Shown here piece after piece: positions 63,807 to 64,000 of a stretch of 64,000 nt of DNA. A program made the translations under genes and the position numbers. A model generated the notes under the pieces. That model did no database searches and was not told the DNA's origin. It saw only the letters and a list, made by a program, of their open reading frames with translations. The DNA lies in assembly GCA_963070105.1 (NCBI GenBank), contig OY718804.1:4797317-4861316 (forward strand), in the 5' to 3' direction. The stretch comes from Litomosoides sigmodontis. Lineage: Eukaryota; Nematoda; Chromadorea; Rhabditida; Onchocercidae. How positions within the stretch are numbered: the first letter of the stretch is position 1; every line of letters begins with the position of its first letter.

Positions 63807-64000
63807 AATTGGAACAGCTAAAGGAGAGAGGCTGTTACGGTAATCCTCCACAGCACTACCGTACCGTACCGTACTACACAATTCTTGTTAATTCATTGTA
63901 TCCCTCATGCGTTAATGCGAAATTGCGGTGGTATTAACTAGGTGCGCAAGTGGTACCGCTATCATATCTCCGCACAAATGGTAGGTAGCACTACCGTTGT
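63807..64000. other. 5' flank of the proline-rich gene
   Basis: Contains the acceptor-like site at 63819-63818 and a short gtacc tandem repeat (about 63857-63875). No gene is seen before the window ends. Confidence 0.5.

Overview
The window is eukaryotic nuclear DNA and almost certainly comes from a nematode. Coding sequence is split into many short exons (about 60-290 nt) by AT-rich introns of roughly 60-600 nt. Acceptors are T-rich, several start codons sit 10-40 nt downstream of acceptor-like sites that could receive a spliced leader, and the gene set includes a DAF-2 type insulin receptor, a CEH-20/PBX homeoprotein and a TTBK-like CK1 kinase. Base composition and intron style look more like a clade III (spirurid/filarial) parasite than Caenorhabditis; that placement is inference. 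I saw no bacterial, viral or transposon gene, no tRNA or rRNA and no CRISPR array.

Layout: (1) 54-5560, minus, phospholipase B-like (PLBD) protein, 13 exons. (2) 6832-11716, minus, DCAF4 WD-repeat protein, 11 exons. (3) 14475-17087, minus, PBX/extradenticle homeoprotein (ceh-20), 9 exons, with a possible alternative last exon at 13123-13176. (4) 20206-32234, minus, daf-2 insulin/IGF-1 receptor, 29 exons in each of two models that differ in the first exon. (5) 33152-37248, plus, a divergent PP1-like phosphatase, 8 exons, head-to-head with daf-2. (6) 37466-50037, minus, TMEM131, nearly 40 exons, convergent with the phosphatase. (7) a 5.5 kb gene-poor interval. (8) 55607-58552, minus, a TTBK-like CK1 kinase. 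(9) 59820-60784, minus, ubiquitin-ribosomal protein L40 fusion. (10) 61907-63806, minus, an unrecognised proline/glycine-rich protein.

Exon joins were assembled by hand from reading-frame phase, splice dinucleotides and remembered family sequences. Most joins close in phase. The unresolved ones (two in the TMEM131 tail, one in its lumenal part) are flagged. No operon is evident. The genes do not form one pathway: the shared promoter region of daf-2 and the phosphatase is the only arrangement that suggests joint control. The most interesting signals are the two candidate daf-2 first exons, perfect inverted repeats inside daf-2 introns, three GC-AG introns, the diverged phosphatase and the proline-rich orphan. 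I found no convincing undescribed multi-gene system.
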